Below are positions 8,015 through 13,724 of a stretch of 17,575 nucleotides of DNA, piece by piece. The notes beneath the pieces are model-generated. The model worked only from the letters and a program-made list of their open reading frames with translations. It had not been told where the DNA came from and did not search any database. The stretch comes from Baffinella frigidus (taxonomy: Eukaryota; Cryptophyceae; Cryptomonadales; Baffinellaceae), in assembly GCA_026770585.1 (NCBI GenBank), contig MU646649.1, positions 135,004-152,578 on the forward strand, written 5' to 3'. Within the stretch, counting starts at the first letter, position 1; every line of letters starts with the position of its first letter. A program made the position numbers and the translations under genes.

Positions 8015-8047
8015 AAATCCACTCAGGACCGCGCGTGCGTTGGTCGC
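8015..8047 (-). pseudogene. Fourth copy of exon junction (CAG|GCGACCAACGCACG)
   Basis: The minus strand has GACGGCAG followed by GCGACCAACGCACGCGCGGT, reading ATNARAV. An AT-rich tract (8055-8130) lies upstream on this strand, as expected for an intron. Only the first part of the exon is preserved. Confidence 0.35.
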
Positions 8048-8149
8048 CTGCCGTCTTTGCTTCTAATTAATTGCATGATTGAATAAATTTCCCCCCAATT
8101 AATTTCGTTTGGTTCTAACAAATTACTGTTTTGACATTAATTACAAAGC

Positions 8150-8235
8150 CAGAACGTCGACTTGAGAATAGTACCCCGGAGGGACGGTTGGGGAGCTCGT
8201 CGATGACTGCACATTGGAACTGCTGCAACGTTGGT
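8150..8235 (-). pseudogene. Exon-like fragment between AT-rich tracts
   Basis: The minus strand reads QCAVIDELPNRPSGV in one frame and GYYSQVDVLAL in the next. The second resembles the YSQVDV family at 191-263. VIDELP also occurs on the minus strand at 8725-8743. AT-rich sequence flanks it on both sides (8060-8150 and 8225-8290), and GTAATTAATG at the downstream edge could be a donor. A decayed exon is the best reading. Confidence 0.3.
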
Positions 8236-8414
8236 TCTTATGAATTGCAAAATTAATCTAATTAATTGCACAATTCATTTCATTTTTCGCCGTGGAACTC
8301 GCCGGGCCGAATTCGGCCCTGACCCAAAGTCAATTCCAAGGAAGATTTCTTGATTATTCTCCAAAAGTGGCCGATTCGTTGTACAAAACTTAGAAAGACA
8401 TCTGTGTTCCTAGG

Positions 8415-8589
8415 CCACACAGCGGGCTACGGAGGAATTGTCGGTGGCTACGCCACCGAGTTTCCGTTACCCTATCCATAGGAAACCCCCAATGACCCTA
8501 CGATGACCCTACGGTACTGACTACCGTGGGGTCCTATCGATGAGGCTTCAGGGGCTGTTCAGGAAATCCCTTGGTAGCCAGCTGTGTGG
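8415..8589. mobile_element. MITE-like element, CCACACAGC ends, copy 1
   Basis: Left end CCACACAGCGGGCTAC and right end (reverse complement) CCACACAGCTGGCTAC match at 15 of 16 positions. Inside are the family core TTTCCGTTACCCTATCCATA and ACCCTACGGTA, and a perfect 8-bp hairpin TCGGTGGC-TAC-GCCACCGA at 8440-8458. It is non-coding and too short for a transposase. Confidence 0.75.
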
Positions 8590-8599
8590 TCCGCCCTGC

Positions 8600-8670
8600 A
8601 ATTTTGCAAAACACCATTCTCAAGATGACGTTGTGGGTGTACGGTACAAATTCGTCAACTTTGAACAAAC
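8600..8670 (+). pseudogene. Coding fragment with DDVVGVRYKFVNF
   Basis: A plus-strand frame (8540-8749) includes SQDDVVGVRYKFVNF, related to minus-strand fragments at 191-263 and 2755-2822. The opposite strand is also open for about 70 codons (8534-8749), so open frame alone proves little; the conserved peptide is the evidence. The first part of the plus frame lies inside the MITE-like element. Confidence 0.35.
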
Positions 8671-8747
8671 CCGTCAACTTTGCAGCAAAAAAAGAGGCTG
8701 GAATTACCACAGAGGGGAAGTCTGGAAGTTCGTCGATGACCTGGTGT

Positions 8748-8858
8748 AGGGTATAGGGTTTAGGGTTTAGAGTCTAGGGTTTAGGGTTTAGGGTTTAGGG
8801 TGTAGGGCTTAGGGCTTAGGGCTTAGGGTTCAGGGTTTAGGGTTCAGGGTTTAGGGTT
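8748..8858 (+). repeat. Interstitial TTTAGGG array
   Basis: About fifteen units of TTTAGGG with GCTTAGGG and TTCAGGG variants, G-rich on the plus strand. A minor remnant (GAGGGTTGAGGGGTTTAGGGG) lies at 8928-8948. Confidence 0.9.
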
Positions 8859-8954
8859 ACCCCAAACTGAAACGGCTGGAACCTTTCGCCTTGGAATTCG
8901 CCAATGAAGACCGGGAGGATCGCCTATTGAGGGTTGAGGGGTTTAGGGGTCAAC

Positions 8955-9078
8955 ACGGTGGGCTATGCAGGTTTCGTTGACCCTGGATTCCAGGGTGGAA
9001 CGTGACCAAATTGCACCAGGTTAATTGCCGCAAGGCAAGTTGACTTTGGATGAAAGGTTCGTAGTCCACCGTGTGGTA
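8955..9078 (+). repeat. Dispersed 120-bp repeat, copy 3 (GFVDPGFQGG)
   Basis: Reads TVGYAGFVDPGFQGG, then the same conserved ACGTGA break, TKLHQVN, and GKLTLDERFVVHRVV. It lies in the same orientation as 3144-3264 and opposite to 1570-1680. It is the least interrupted GFVDPGFQGG copy and the best query for identifying the family. Confidence 0.65.
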
Positions 9079-9227
9079 GGGGTTGAAAGTTTTGGGTTTC
9101 GGGTTTCCGCTTGAAAACAAGGCCTGTTTTCGGGATGAGGCGTTCAGCTCCCTCCCACCACTCGAGGCTGGAAGGGGGGGTATTTCAAATGTGGGGTTGT
9201 TAAATTTAGTACCAGTCACGGGCAGGC

Positions 9228-9269
9228 TTGGTCACGTACCTGCGGGATATCCCGCAAGTACGTGACCAA
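9228..9269. repeat. 42-bp palindrome built from the end of the 120-bp repeat
   Basis: The arm TTGGTCACGTACCTGCGGGAT is followed at once by its reverse complement with one mismatch. The outer TTGGTCACGTACC matches the end of the dispersed repeat at 1647-1659, so the palindrome looks like two such ends fused head to head. It could extrude a cruciform. Confidence 0.9.
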
Positions 9270-9299
9270 ACGCTCCTATTTGTGTAAAAATTACTACAC

Positions 9300-9605
9300 A
9301 CCTCTTTTTTTTCTTCACTTGTAAACGAACCCCTGTTTCAAAATAGTCACATTTCTAGTCTCGAGTGGCAGTGGGCTTCCAAGGAAATTTCGACATCTGG
9401 TCGAAATTTCGGGTAATGAGATGTCTTTGTGCCGAGCAATTATTTGATAGAACCACGAATATAAATGGAACGTTCTGCAAAGCCTGTGTGGTGGGCTGTG
9501 AGCGTGTTGCGGTGCAACACTGCATGCCAACTGGCCACACCTCTCGTAGTGTTGCTTTGCCCAGGCACACGCCTCAACCGGTTGAGGACAGTCCTCGCAA
9601 CGCAC
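9300..9605. other. Spacer, possible Cys-rich open frames
   Basis: Open frames on both strands (9365-9628 plus, 9315-9605 minus) are Cys-rich, but neither has a motif I recognise and they overlap fully. A perfect 16-bp palindrome CCTCAACCGGTTGAGG at 9572-9587 is followed by GAGGACAGTCCTC. No call is made. Confidence 0.3.
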
Positions 9606-9692
9606 AAGGTTTAAGGTTAATGGCTTAGAGTGCAGGGATTAGGGTTTAGGGTTTGGGTTTCCGGGATTAGGTTTTAGGGTTTAGGGTTTAGA
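9606..9692 (+). repeat. Short degenerate TTTAGGG array
   Basis: About ten units, several degenerate, G-rich on the plus strand. Confidence 0.85.
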
Positions 9693-9759
9693 AACGCAGC
9701 AGCGCTCCTTAGCTTGGCGGCGGCTTGGGTTTCTCCTGGCAAAACGGCATTTCCTCTCT

Positions 9760-9918
9760 CCACACAGCGGACCTCGAAGGGATTTCGAATTACCCTTAAG
9801 GAGACCTACGACCCTACGGTAGGCAATCCGTAGGGACATAGGGTGGGTTCTTACGGATAAGGTAACGGGAAATGGCTTAGATTTGAACATATTTTTCCCG
9901 GCGTAGCCCGCTGTGTGG
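9760..9918. mobile_element. MITE-like element, CCACACAGCGG ends, copy 2
   Basis: Perfect 11-bp terminal inverted repeats, CCACACAGCGG at 9760-9770 and CCGCTGTGTGG at 9908-9918. The right end extends to CGTAGCCCGC, matching the left end of copy 1. The interior carries ACCCTACGGTAGGCAATCCG and GGATAAGGTAACGG, the family core in reverse orientation. Flanking bases do not show an obvious target duplication. Confidence 0.8.
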
Positions 9919-9970
9919 AATAAATCAGAACGCTTAGAATGCAGCCAGTCCCGATCGAGAAGAAGTCAGC

Positions 9971-10211
9971 TTACCTGGACGGGCTCTCAAAGGGCTTTCA
10001 AAACCAGGCTTTCAACGTAGATTCACGTAGGCGCCCTTAGAGCCTAGATACCCGCAGTTACCTGGACGGAAGCTTCCAAAAGGCAGTTTCCGTTGCCTTA
10101 TCCGTAGGAACCCCCCCTATGTCCCTACGGATTGCCTACCGTAGGGTCCTAGGTCTTATCGCGCATGGGTTAATCAAAATGCCTTCGAAGTCCGGTGTGT
10201 GGTTACCTGGA
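9971..10211 (-). promoter_or_regulatory. Three donor-like sites TCCAG|GTAA on the minus strand
   Basis: TTACCTGGA occurs at 9971, 10058 and 10203. On the minus strand each reads TCCAG|GTAAGC, TCCAG|GTAACT or TCCAG|GTAACC, close to the eukaryotic 5' splice consensus CAG|GTAAGT. The 10203 site ends the coding-like fragment ..ELLNIEDASVQ, so at least that one is plausible as an exon end. The repetition suggests duplicated exon-intron borders. Confidence 0.45.
10087..10160 (+). mobile_element. MITE family core, copy 3 (ends missing)
   Basis: TTTCCGTTGCCTTATCCGTA then GGAACCCCCCCTATGTCCCTACGG and ATTGCCTACCGTAGGGTCCT are the reverse complement of the 9760-9918 interior. The CCACACAGC ends are not found, so this is a truncated copy. 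Confidence 0.65.
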
Positions 10212-10500
10212 CGGAGGCGTCCTCGATGTTGAGGAGCTCGAGCGCCATGATCAGCTCCAGCAGCACGTTGTCCACCCTGCTCAAATTGAGGATAGGGATT
10301 GGGCCATTTCCGTGGGCAGATGGTTCGAATTCGAACCGTCTGTCGAAGGAAATGGGTCGAGCCCAATCGTCTATTTGATCCACTTCTCGGGGGCCATGAT
10401 CATTTCTAGCAGCACGTTGTCGACCCTGCACATAATGTGAGCTCAGCAGCGCTAGCAGTGTCATCCCTGCAAACCAATTTGAATTCAGCAGCTCTATCAC
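10174..10500 (-). pseudogene. Repeat-encoded 'RVDNVLLEL' fragment
   Basis: A 108-codon minus-strand frame starts ELLNSNWFAGMTLLALLS. A sister frame carries CRVDNVLLEMIMAP (around 10420-10390), and after a foldback (10297-10378) the frame continues LSRVDNVLLELIMALELLNI toward the donor-like site near 10207. The leucine-rich peptide recurs at 10709-10735 and 10959-10985. Copies of AGCAGCACGTTGT mark each unit on the plus strand. It resembles short helical repeats, but no named repeat class is assigned. Confidence 0.45.
10297..10378. repeat. 82-bp foldback centred on GGTTCGAATTCGAACC
   Basis: GATTGGGC at the left and GCCCAATC at the right bracket arms that include CCATTTCC and a perfect 16-bp centre. 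It lies inside the leucine-rich coding-like fragment and may have inserted between two of its repeats. Confidence 0.7.
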
Positions 10501-10524
10501 TACGCGGGAGAGCTAAATGTCATT

Positions 10525-10990
10525 TTACGCCCACTGCGTCTTTCTATTATTTTCCCTTGAAATCGGCAAGTTGCCGGGAATGCCCACAAATAATTGACTT
10601 TGACCCTGCCGATAACCGCAGGATGTGCTTTCCGGTTGCCTGGATAAGACATCTAGCCCTCCCTCGTAGCAGTGGCATCTCTGCTCACCGTTTGAATTCG
10701 GCGGCTCTAGCAGCACGTTGTGAACCCTGCACACAATTCCACGTTGTCATCTTCGTATACATTGTATACTTGGTGATATACGACTCTGGGTAGGTCCCTC
10801 GATGGTATCTTCTCTCGCGTGTGATCTCCCCTTAGCCAACCAACCCTGAGCCTATCAACCCTGTACACCATTTCACCGTGTCAACCTGCACACCATTTAA
10901 ATTCAGGTAGAAGCACGATGCCGAGCCTGCACACAATTGGAACTCGGACGTGAAAGCTAGCAGCACGCTGTTGAACCTGCACACCATGGC
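10525..10990 (-). pseudogene. Further diverged copies of the VDNVLLEL repeat
   Basis: The minus strand reads CRVHNVLLEPPNSNGEQ at about 10738-10685 and CRFNSVLLAFTSEFQLCAG at about 10982-10925. TGCACACCATTTAAATTCAG, a linker echoed as NLNGVQ, is nearby. Spacing between strong copies (10259, 10408, 10709, 10959) is irregular, with degenerate copies between (about 10449, 10668, 10908). Stops and frame changes separate them. No complete gene is seen. Confidence 0.4.
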
Positions 10991-11600
10991 AATTTGAATC
11001 CAGCCGTCAATGCGTGCGAGACACTCAGTAAACGCTACGGCTGTTCTCCAGAATTCGTCACGACTGCAACACGTCGTGTTGTGGATGCCAAAGGTCATCG
11101 TTGCATGTCACAAGTCGTCCTTGAATGTCAAAAGTCGAGGGCTGTCGGCTCTTACCGATCGTGGTCGTTGAGGGAGACCATTTCACCGACTGACCCTTTC
11201 TTCCCTGCACCCACGGCAGGTCATTAGTGGGAATTTCAGAGCGCAACGTTTCGTTTTCGTGGTACAAATGGTACGTACTGTACTGGTGACATGCGACGGT
11301 TCGTCGTTTCCACGTCCGGTCCGAATACAAAATTTCCGGATCCGGGTACAAATGTTTAAAAAGACTTGTACACTGAAATTCCGAGTTATGGCCTGGCGTG
11401 GACAGCGCGTGGCACCAACCATCATCAATTAGGCTCCTGTGTCTCTACAACCCCTTTCGAATTCCAAGCTCTCCGTTGGAAAGGTTGCCACCCAGTTGGT
11501 CACTGGTGCTGTGTTAGAACATATACAACTGTGGGCTGCACTTTTTTTACAATCCACACGAGAGTCAGACAAGAAATGGAACAGAACAGGGTATTTTCGT
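10991..11600. other. Spacer, no recognised gene
   Basis: Several overlapping open frames of 77-97 codons lie on both strands without recognisable motifs. CAACACGTCGTGTTG (about 11068) is a short palindrome. ATGTCACAAGTCG/ATGTCAAAAGTCG forms a small direct repeat at about 11105-11136. Confidence 0.4.
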
Positions 11601-11745
11601 TTCAGGCTTCGGGTTTCGGGCTTCGGGTTTCGGGTCTCGTGTTTCATGTTTCGGGTTTCGGGTCTCGGGTTTCGGGTTTCGGGTCTCGGGTTCAGGGTTT
11701 CGGATGGTGAGAACCGTAGGCCGAGAGTAGCGGGACGATGAGACG
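11601..11745 (+). repeat. TTTCGGG variant array plus conserved flank, copy 1
   Basis: About fifteen units alternate TTTCGGG, CTTCGGG and TCTCGGG, followed by GGTGAGAACCGTAGGCCGAG then AGTAGCGGGACGATGA. The same flank follows the array at 12391-12655, so array and flank were duplicated together. Confidence 0.85.
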
Positions 11746-11800
11746 GTTTGCATTGGGGTTGACTTAAACAAAATCTTACCGCTAGCAGTGAAGGACATAA
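11745..11800 (-). repeat. Dispersed GGTTGACTTAAAC unit, copy 3
   Basis: The minus strand reads ASGKILFKSTPMQTVSS. The related copies at 2859-2915 and 5793-5840 keep KST-(P/T)-(M/I)-QTV in the same frame. It is a probable coding relic of unknown function. Confidence 0.45.
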
Positions 11801-11808
11801 AGGTGAAC

Positions 11809-11900
11809 GAACACAGCGGGCTACGCTACGAAGGGGAAAAAACGTCAACCCATTTCCGGTTACCTTATCCGTAGGAACCCCCCCTACGTCCCTACGGATT
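11809..11900 (+). mobile_element. MITE family copy 4, left part, interrupted by an insertion
   Basis: ACACAGCGGGCTACG, TTTCCGGTTACCTTATCCGT and CCCCCCCTACGTCCCTACGG follow the family order, then stop at GGATT (11896-11900). In the intact family the next bases are GCCTACCGTAGG, and exactly these follow GATT at 12375-12390. The element therefore appears split by the sequence at 11901-12374. Confidence 0.65.
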
Positions 11901-12098
11901 TGATCCGCGCCGAGTATTCAAAATGCATACGATTGTGGAGTATCCTAAGTGTAGAAATAAGACAGTCGTCTATCTAGACGTCATTTAGAGCCTTAGGATA
12001 CACCAAAATCGGATCGGAGATCCCCAAAACCGTATTCATTGTGAATACTCGTCCGGATGAAATCTACTACACAGGTAGGGGTCCAGGCTTTAGAAAAT

Positions 12099-12125
12099 CC
12101 CAACGCGACCTCAGGTCGCGTTGGG
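12099..12125. repeat. Perfect hairpin, 13-bp arms, 1-nt loop
   Basis: CCCAACGCGACCT, one C, then the exact reverse complement. It lies within the 474-bp insertion. Confidence 0.9.
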
Positions 12126-12182
12126 TTGGAGCCATTTATGCTATATTAAGCCTTGGTTTGATGCCTAAATAGCATATCCTCG

Positions 12183-12218
12183 TTTATCTTAATCTTATCT
12201 TGATAAGATTAAGATAAA
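12183..12218. repeat. Perfect AT-rich hairpin, 17-bp arms
   Basis: TTTATCTTAATCTTATC, TT, then the exact reverse complement. It follows the TAGCATATCC repeat shared with the foldback element at 2925-3080, in which the corresponding TTATCTTAA is not palindromic. Confidence 0.9.
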
Positions 12219-12374
12219 GAAGGAGGGAAGGTTAAGAGATCAAAGAGTATCAAACCTCTAAAGCCCGAACCGGCTCCCGCGTAGTAGCTCTGTCTCAGCT
12301 GTTACTCCTCGCACCAGCGGTTCCCTTTCGACTTGTGTCTCAAGTTGTCTGCCCGGTATTGCTCGTCCGGATGA

Positions 12375-12390
12375 GATTGCCTACCGTAGG
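12375..12390 (+). mobile_element. Right remnant of the interrupted MITE
   Basis: GATTGCCTACCGTAGG continues the family consensus broken at 11900. It is then cut off by TCTCGGG telomere-like repeats. Confidence 0.55.
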
Positions 12391-12655
12391 CCGGTCTCGG
12401 GTGTCGGGTCTCAAGTCTCGGGTGTCGGGTCTTGGGTCTCGGGTGTCGGTTCTTGGGTTTCGAGTTTCGGGTCTCGGGTTCAGGGTTTCGGGTCTCGGGT
12501 TCAGGGTTTCGGGTCTCGGGTCTCGGGTGTCGGGTCTCGGGTTTCGAGTTTCGGGTCTCGGGTTCAGGGTTTCGGGTCTCGGGTTCAGGGTTTCGGGTCT
12601 CGGGTTCAGGGTTTCGGGTGGTGAGGACCGTAGGCCGAGAGCAGCGGGACGATGA
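12391..12655 (+). repeat. Higher-order variant telomere-like array plus conserved flank, copy 2
   Basis: After mixed units, the array settles into a 21-bp higher-order repeat made of TTTCGGG, TCTCGGG and TTCAGGG in order, repeated about five times with TGTCGGG variants. The flank GTGAGGACCGTAGGCCGAG then AGCAGCGGGACGATGA repeats 11708-11742. Long 'RVSGLGF' frames arise because the 21-bp unit has no stop. Confidence 0.9.
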
Positions 12656-12696
12656 CCATCGAGTGCGACAGGCCCAACACGAACCTGCTTCCGGGT

Positions 12697-12892
12697 TCTG
12701 GGTGTTAGGGTTAGGGTTTTAGGGTTTAGGGTTTAGGGTGTAGGGTTTAGGGTGTAGGGTGTAGGGTTTAGGGTTTAGAGTTTAGGGTTCAGGGTTCAGG
12801 GTTCAGAGTTAAGGGTTCAGGGTTCAGGGTTCAGGGTTTAGGGTTAAGGGTTAAGGGTTTAGGGTTTAGGGTTAAGGGTTTAGGGTTTACCC
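12697..12892 (+). repeat. TTTAGGG/TTCAGGG array
   Basis: About 27 units, G-rich on the plus strand. The right edge fuses directly to TIR-like coding sequence, whose stop codon (TAA on the minus strand, 12887-12889) is supplied by the telomere-like repeat. Confidence 0.95.
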
Positions 12893-12946
12893 CTTCAGCC
12901 AGTTCTGCCCGTCGAGCAAGCTTTCTTTGTCCCAGAAAACCTTGGC
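12887..12946 (-). pseudogene. TIR-domain exon fragment
   Basis: The minus strand reads AKVFWDKESLLDGQNWLKG then stop. The pattern V-F-x-D-(x)3-L-x-D-G-x-x-W is characteristic of the second conserved segment of TIR domains in plant, algal and oomycete proteins. TIR domains mediate assembly in immune or stress signalling, and many cleave NAD+. The fragment starts directly after TGGTGGCAG, a possible 3' splice site lying in one arm of a foldback element, and is cut off by the telomere-like array. With the fragment at 13722-14246 it could represent one gene: that one holds the domain start, this one the next segment, in the right order on the strand. It is not functional as it stands. Confidence 0.6.
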
Positions 12947-13153
12947 CTGCCACCAGCAAGCCGTAGCAGCTTTACCGGGTCCCTGGAAGAATCCGGGAAC
13001 GAATTGTGTTTTTGGTTTCTTCGCAGGACCCTACGGTAGGAGTCCCTAGGGTCCTCGGAATTGCTGACGGGAGATACGGACAGATATGGCATTTTGCTGA
13101 AATTTACTAGAGTACCCGATCCGGTTAAAAGCTGCTACGGGTTGCTGGTGGCG
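12943..13153. mobile_element. Foldback element abutting the TIR exon
   Basis: GCCTGCCACCAGCAAGCCGT then AGCAGCTTTACCGGGTC (left) is the inverted match of GATCCGGTTAAAAGCTGCTA then CGGGTTGCTGGTGGCGGGC (right), about 37 bp with few mismatches. The interior contains ACCCTACGGTAGG and CCCTAGGGTCCT, as in the MITE family. The left boundary coincides with the start of TIR coding sequence, so the element may have supplied an intron end. Confidence 0.65.
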
Positions 13154-13191
13154 GGCGTGCGCTGGGAGGTCGGGATCGCATCACTCCTTGC

Positions 13192-13299
13192 CACGCCAGA
13201 AGGCTCGAAACATCCACTTTTGACATCTTTCCACAAGTTAACCACGCCAGATCTTACGTGGATAAGGCGTCGGTTTCCCTCGAGCTCTCTGGCGTGGTG
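13192..13299. repeat. ACCACGCCAGA inverted and direct repeats
   Basis: ACCACGCCAGA (13241) and its exact reverse complement TCTGGCGTGGT (13289-13299) bracket 37 bp. A further copy, GCCACGCCAGAAGGCTCG, lies at 13191. No coding fragment is recognised. The 79-codon plus-strand frame here has no family likeness. Confidence 0.6.
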
Positions 13300-13360
13300 A
13301 GCCTGGGACGACGCAAGCGGCTCGAGGAGGTCGACCAGGGACTAAAGGATTCCTAGAATA

Positions 13361-13514
13361 CTTGCTCTGTCCCTCTTTGATTTGGGCTCCTCGTCAATTG
13401 CCCCGCCCCCTCATTTCACATGTGAATTTCCTGGGGAGGTGGAAAAATACACATTGGAAATTGGGGGGGGGGGCGAATTGATTGAGGAGCCCAAATCAAG
13501 TGGGACGGAGCTAG
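13361..13514. mobile_element. Foldback element, 154 bp, CTAGCTCYGTCC ends
   Basis: Left CTTGCTCTGTCCCTCTTTGA then TTTGGGCTCCTC; right (reverse complement) CTAGCTCCGTCCCACTTGAT then TTGGGCTCCTC. Both are followed by AATTG and a C-rich run, giving arms of about 50 bp. TTCACATGTGAA is a palindrome near the centre. The outer end matches the 6161-6293 element. Confidence 0.8.
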
Positions 13515-13699
13515 GCGTAGGTCGCAGGGATCAAGGTTTTTCTCACACACCCCTATGTGGATCACCCTCCTGCCGGTTTTCCCGACTCTTTACGGAAGGA
13601 GGAGGCGTCCCCCGATGTTGGGAGTAATCACACCACCAAGGACCTCTAGAGAGCAACTTTCAGTGCTCGGTGCCATGAGGTAGACAGTGCTCAGTGCCG

Positions 13700-13724
13700 T
13701 GAGGTAGACCAGAGGTCTACCTCA
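13700..13724. repeat. Hairpin TGAGGTAGACC/GGTCTACCTCA
   Basis: Perfect 11-bp arms with a 3-nt loop, directly at the 3' end of the TIR fragment. GAGGTAGAC is also directly repeated at 13677. TAGACC..CCTCAGC variants recur at 14275-14326 on the far side of the same fragment, so the coding piece is flanked by related sequence. Confidence 0.75.

Larger units (their letters stand above)
11901..12374. mobile_element. 474-bp insertion with GATT target duplication
   Basis: It begins TGATCCGCGCCGAG and ends CTCGTCCGGATGA, whose reverse complement is TCATCCGGACGAG, so the ends form an imperfect inverted repeat. It is flanked by GATT at 11897-11900 and 12375-12378. Inside are a 141-bp foldback with CGAGTATTCA arms (11911-12051), whose right flank (12048-12060) repeats the insertion end, a CCTAAATAGCATATCC repeat shared with 2925-3080, two perfect palindromes, and a GTAGCTCTGTCTCAG motif. 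There is no transposase frame. It could be one compound element or two events. Confidence 0.55.

Noticed and set aside
9315-9628. Cys-rich open frames as a zinc-finger gene
   Set aside because: Both strands give Cys-rich frames over the same bases, and the Cys spacing fits no known finger.
11366-12722. Frames with dozens of RVSGLGF/RNPKPETR heptapeptides
   Set aside because: A 21-bp (3 x 7) repeat without stop codons is open in several frames on both strands. The repeat is telomere-like DNA, not a gene.
12887-12946. Telomere healing of a broken TIR gene
   Set aside because: Healing would add G-rich TTTAGGG to the 3' end of the gene strand. Reading along the gene strand the repeat is CCCTAAA, so insertion or joining of existing repeat DNA fits better.
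13061-13627. Plus-strand open frames of 79 and 81 codons
   Set aside because: They run through foldback arms and inverted repeats and show no family likeness.
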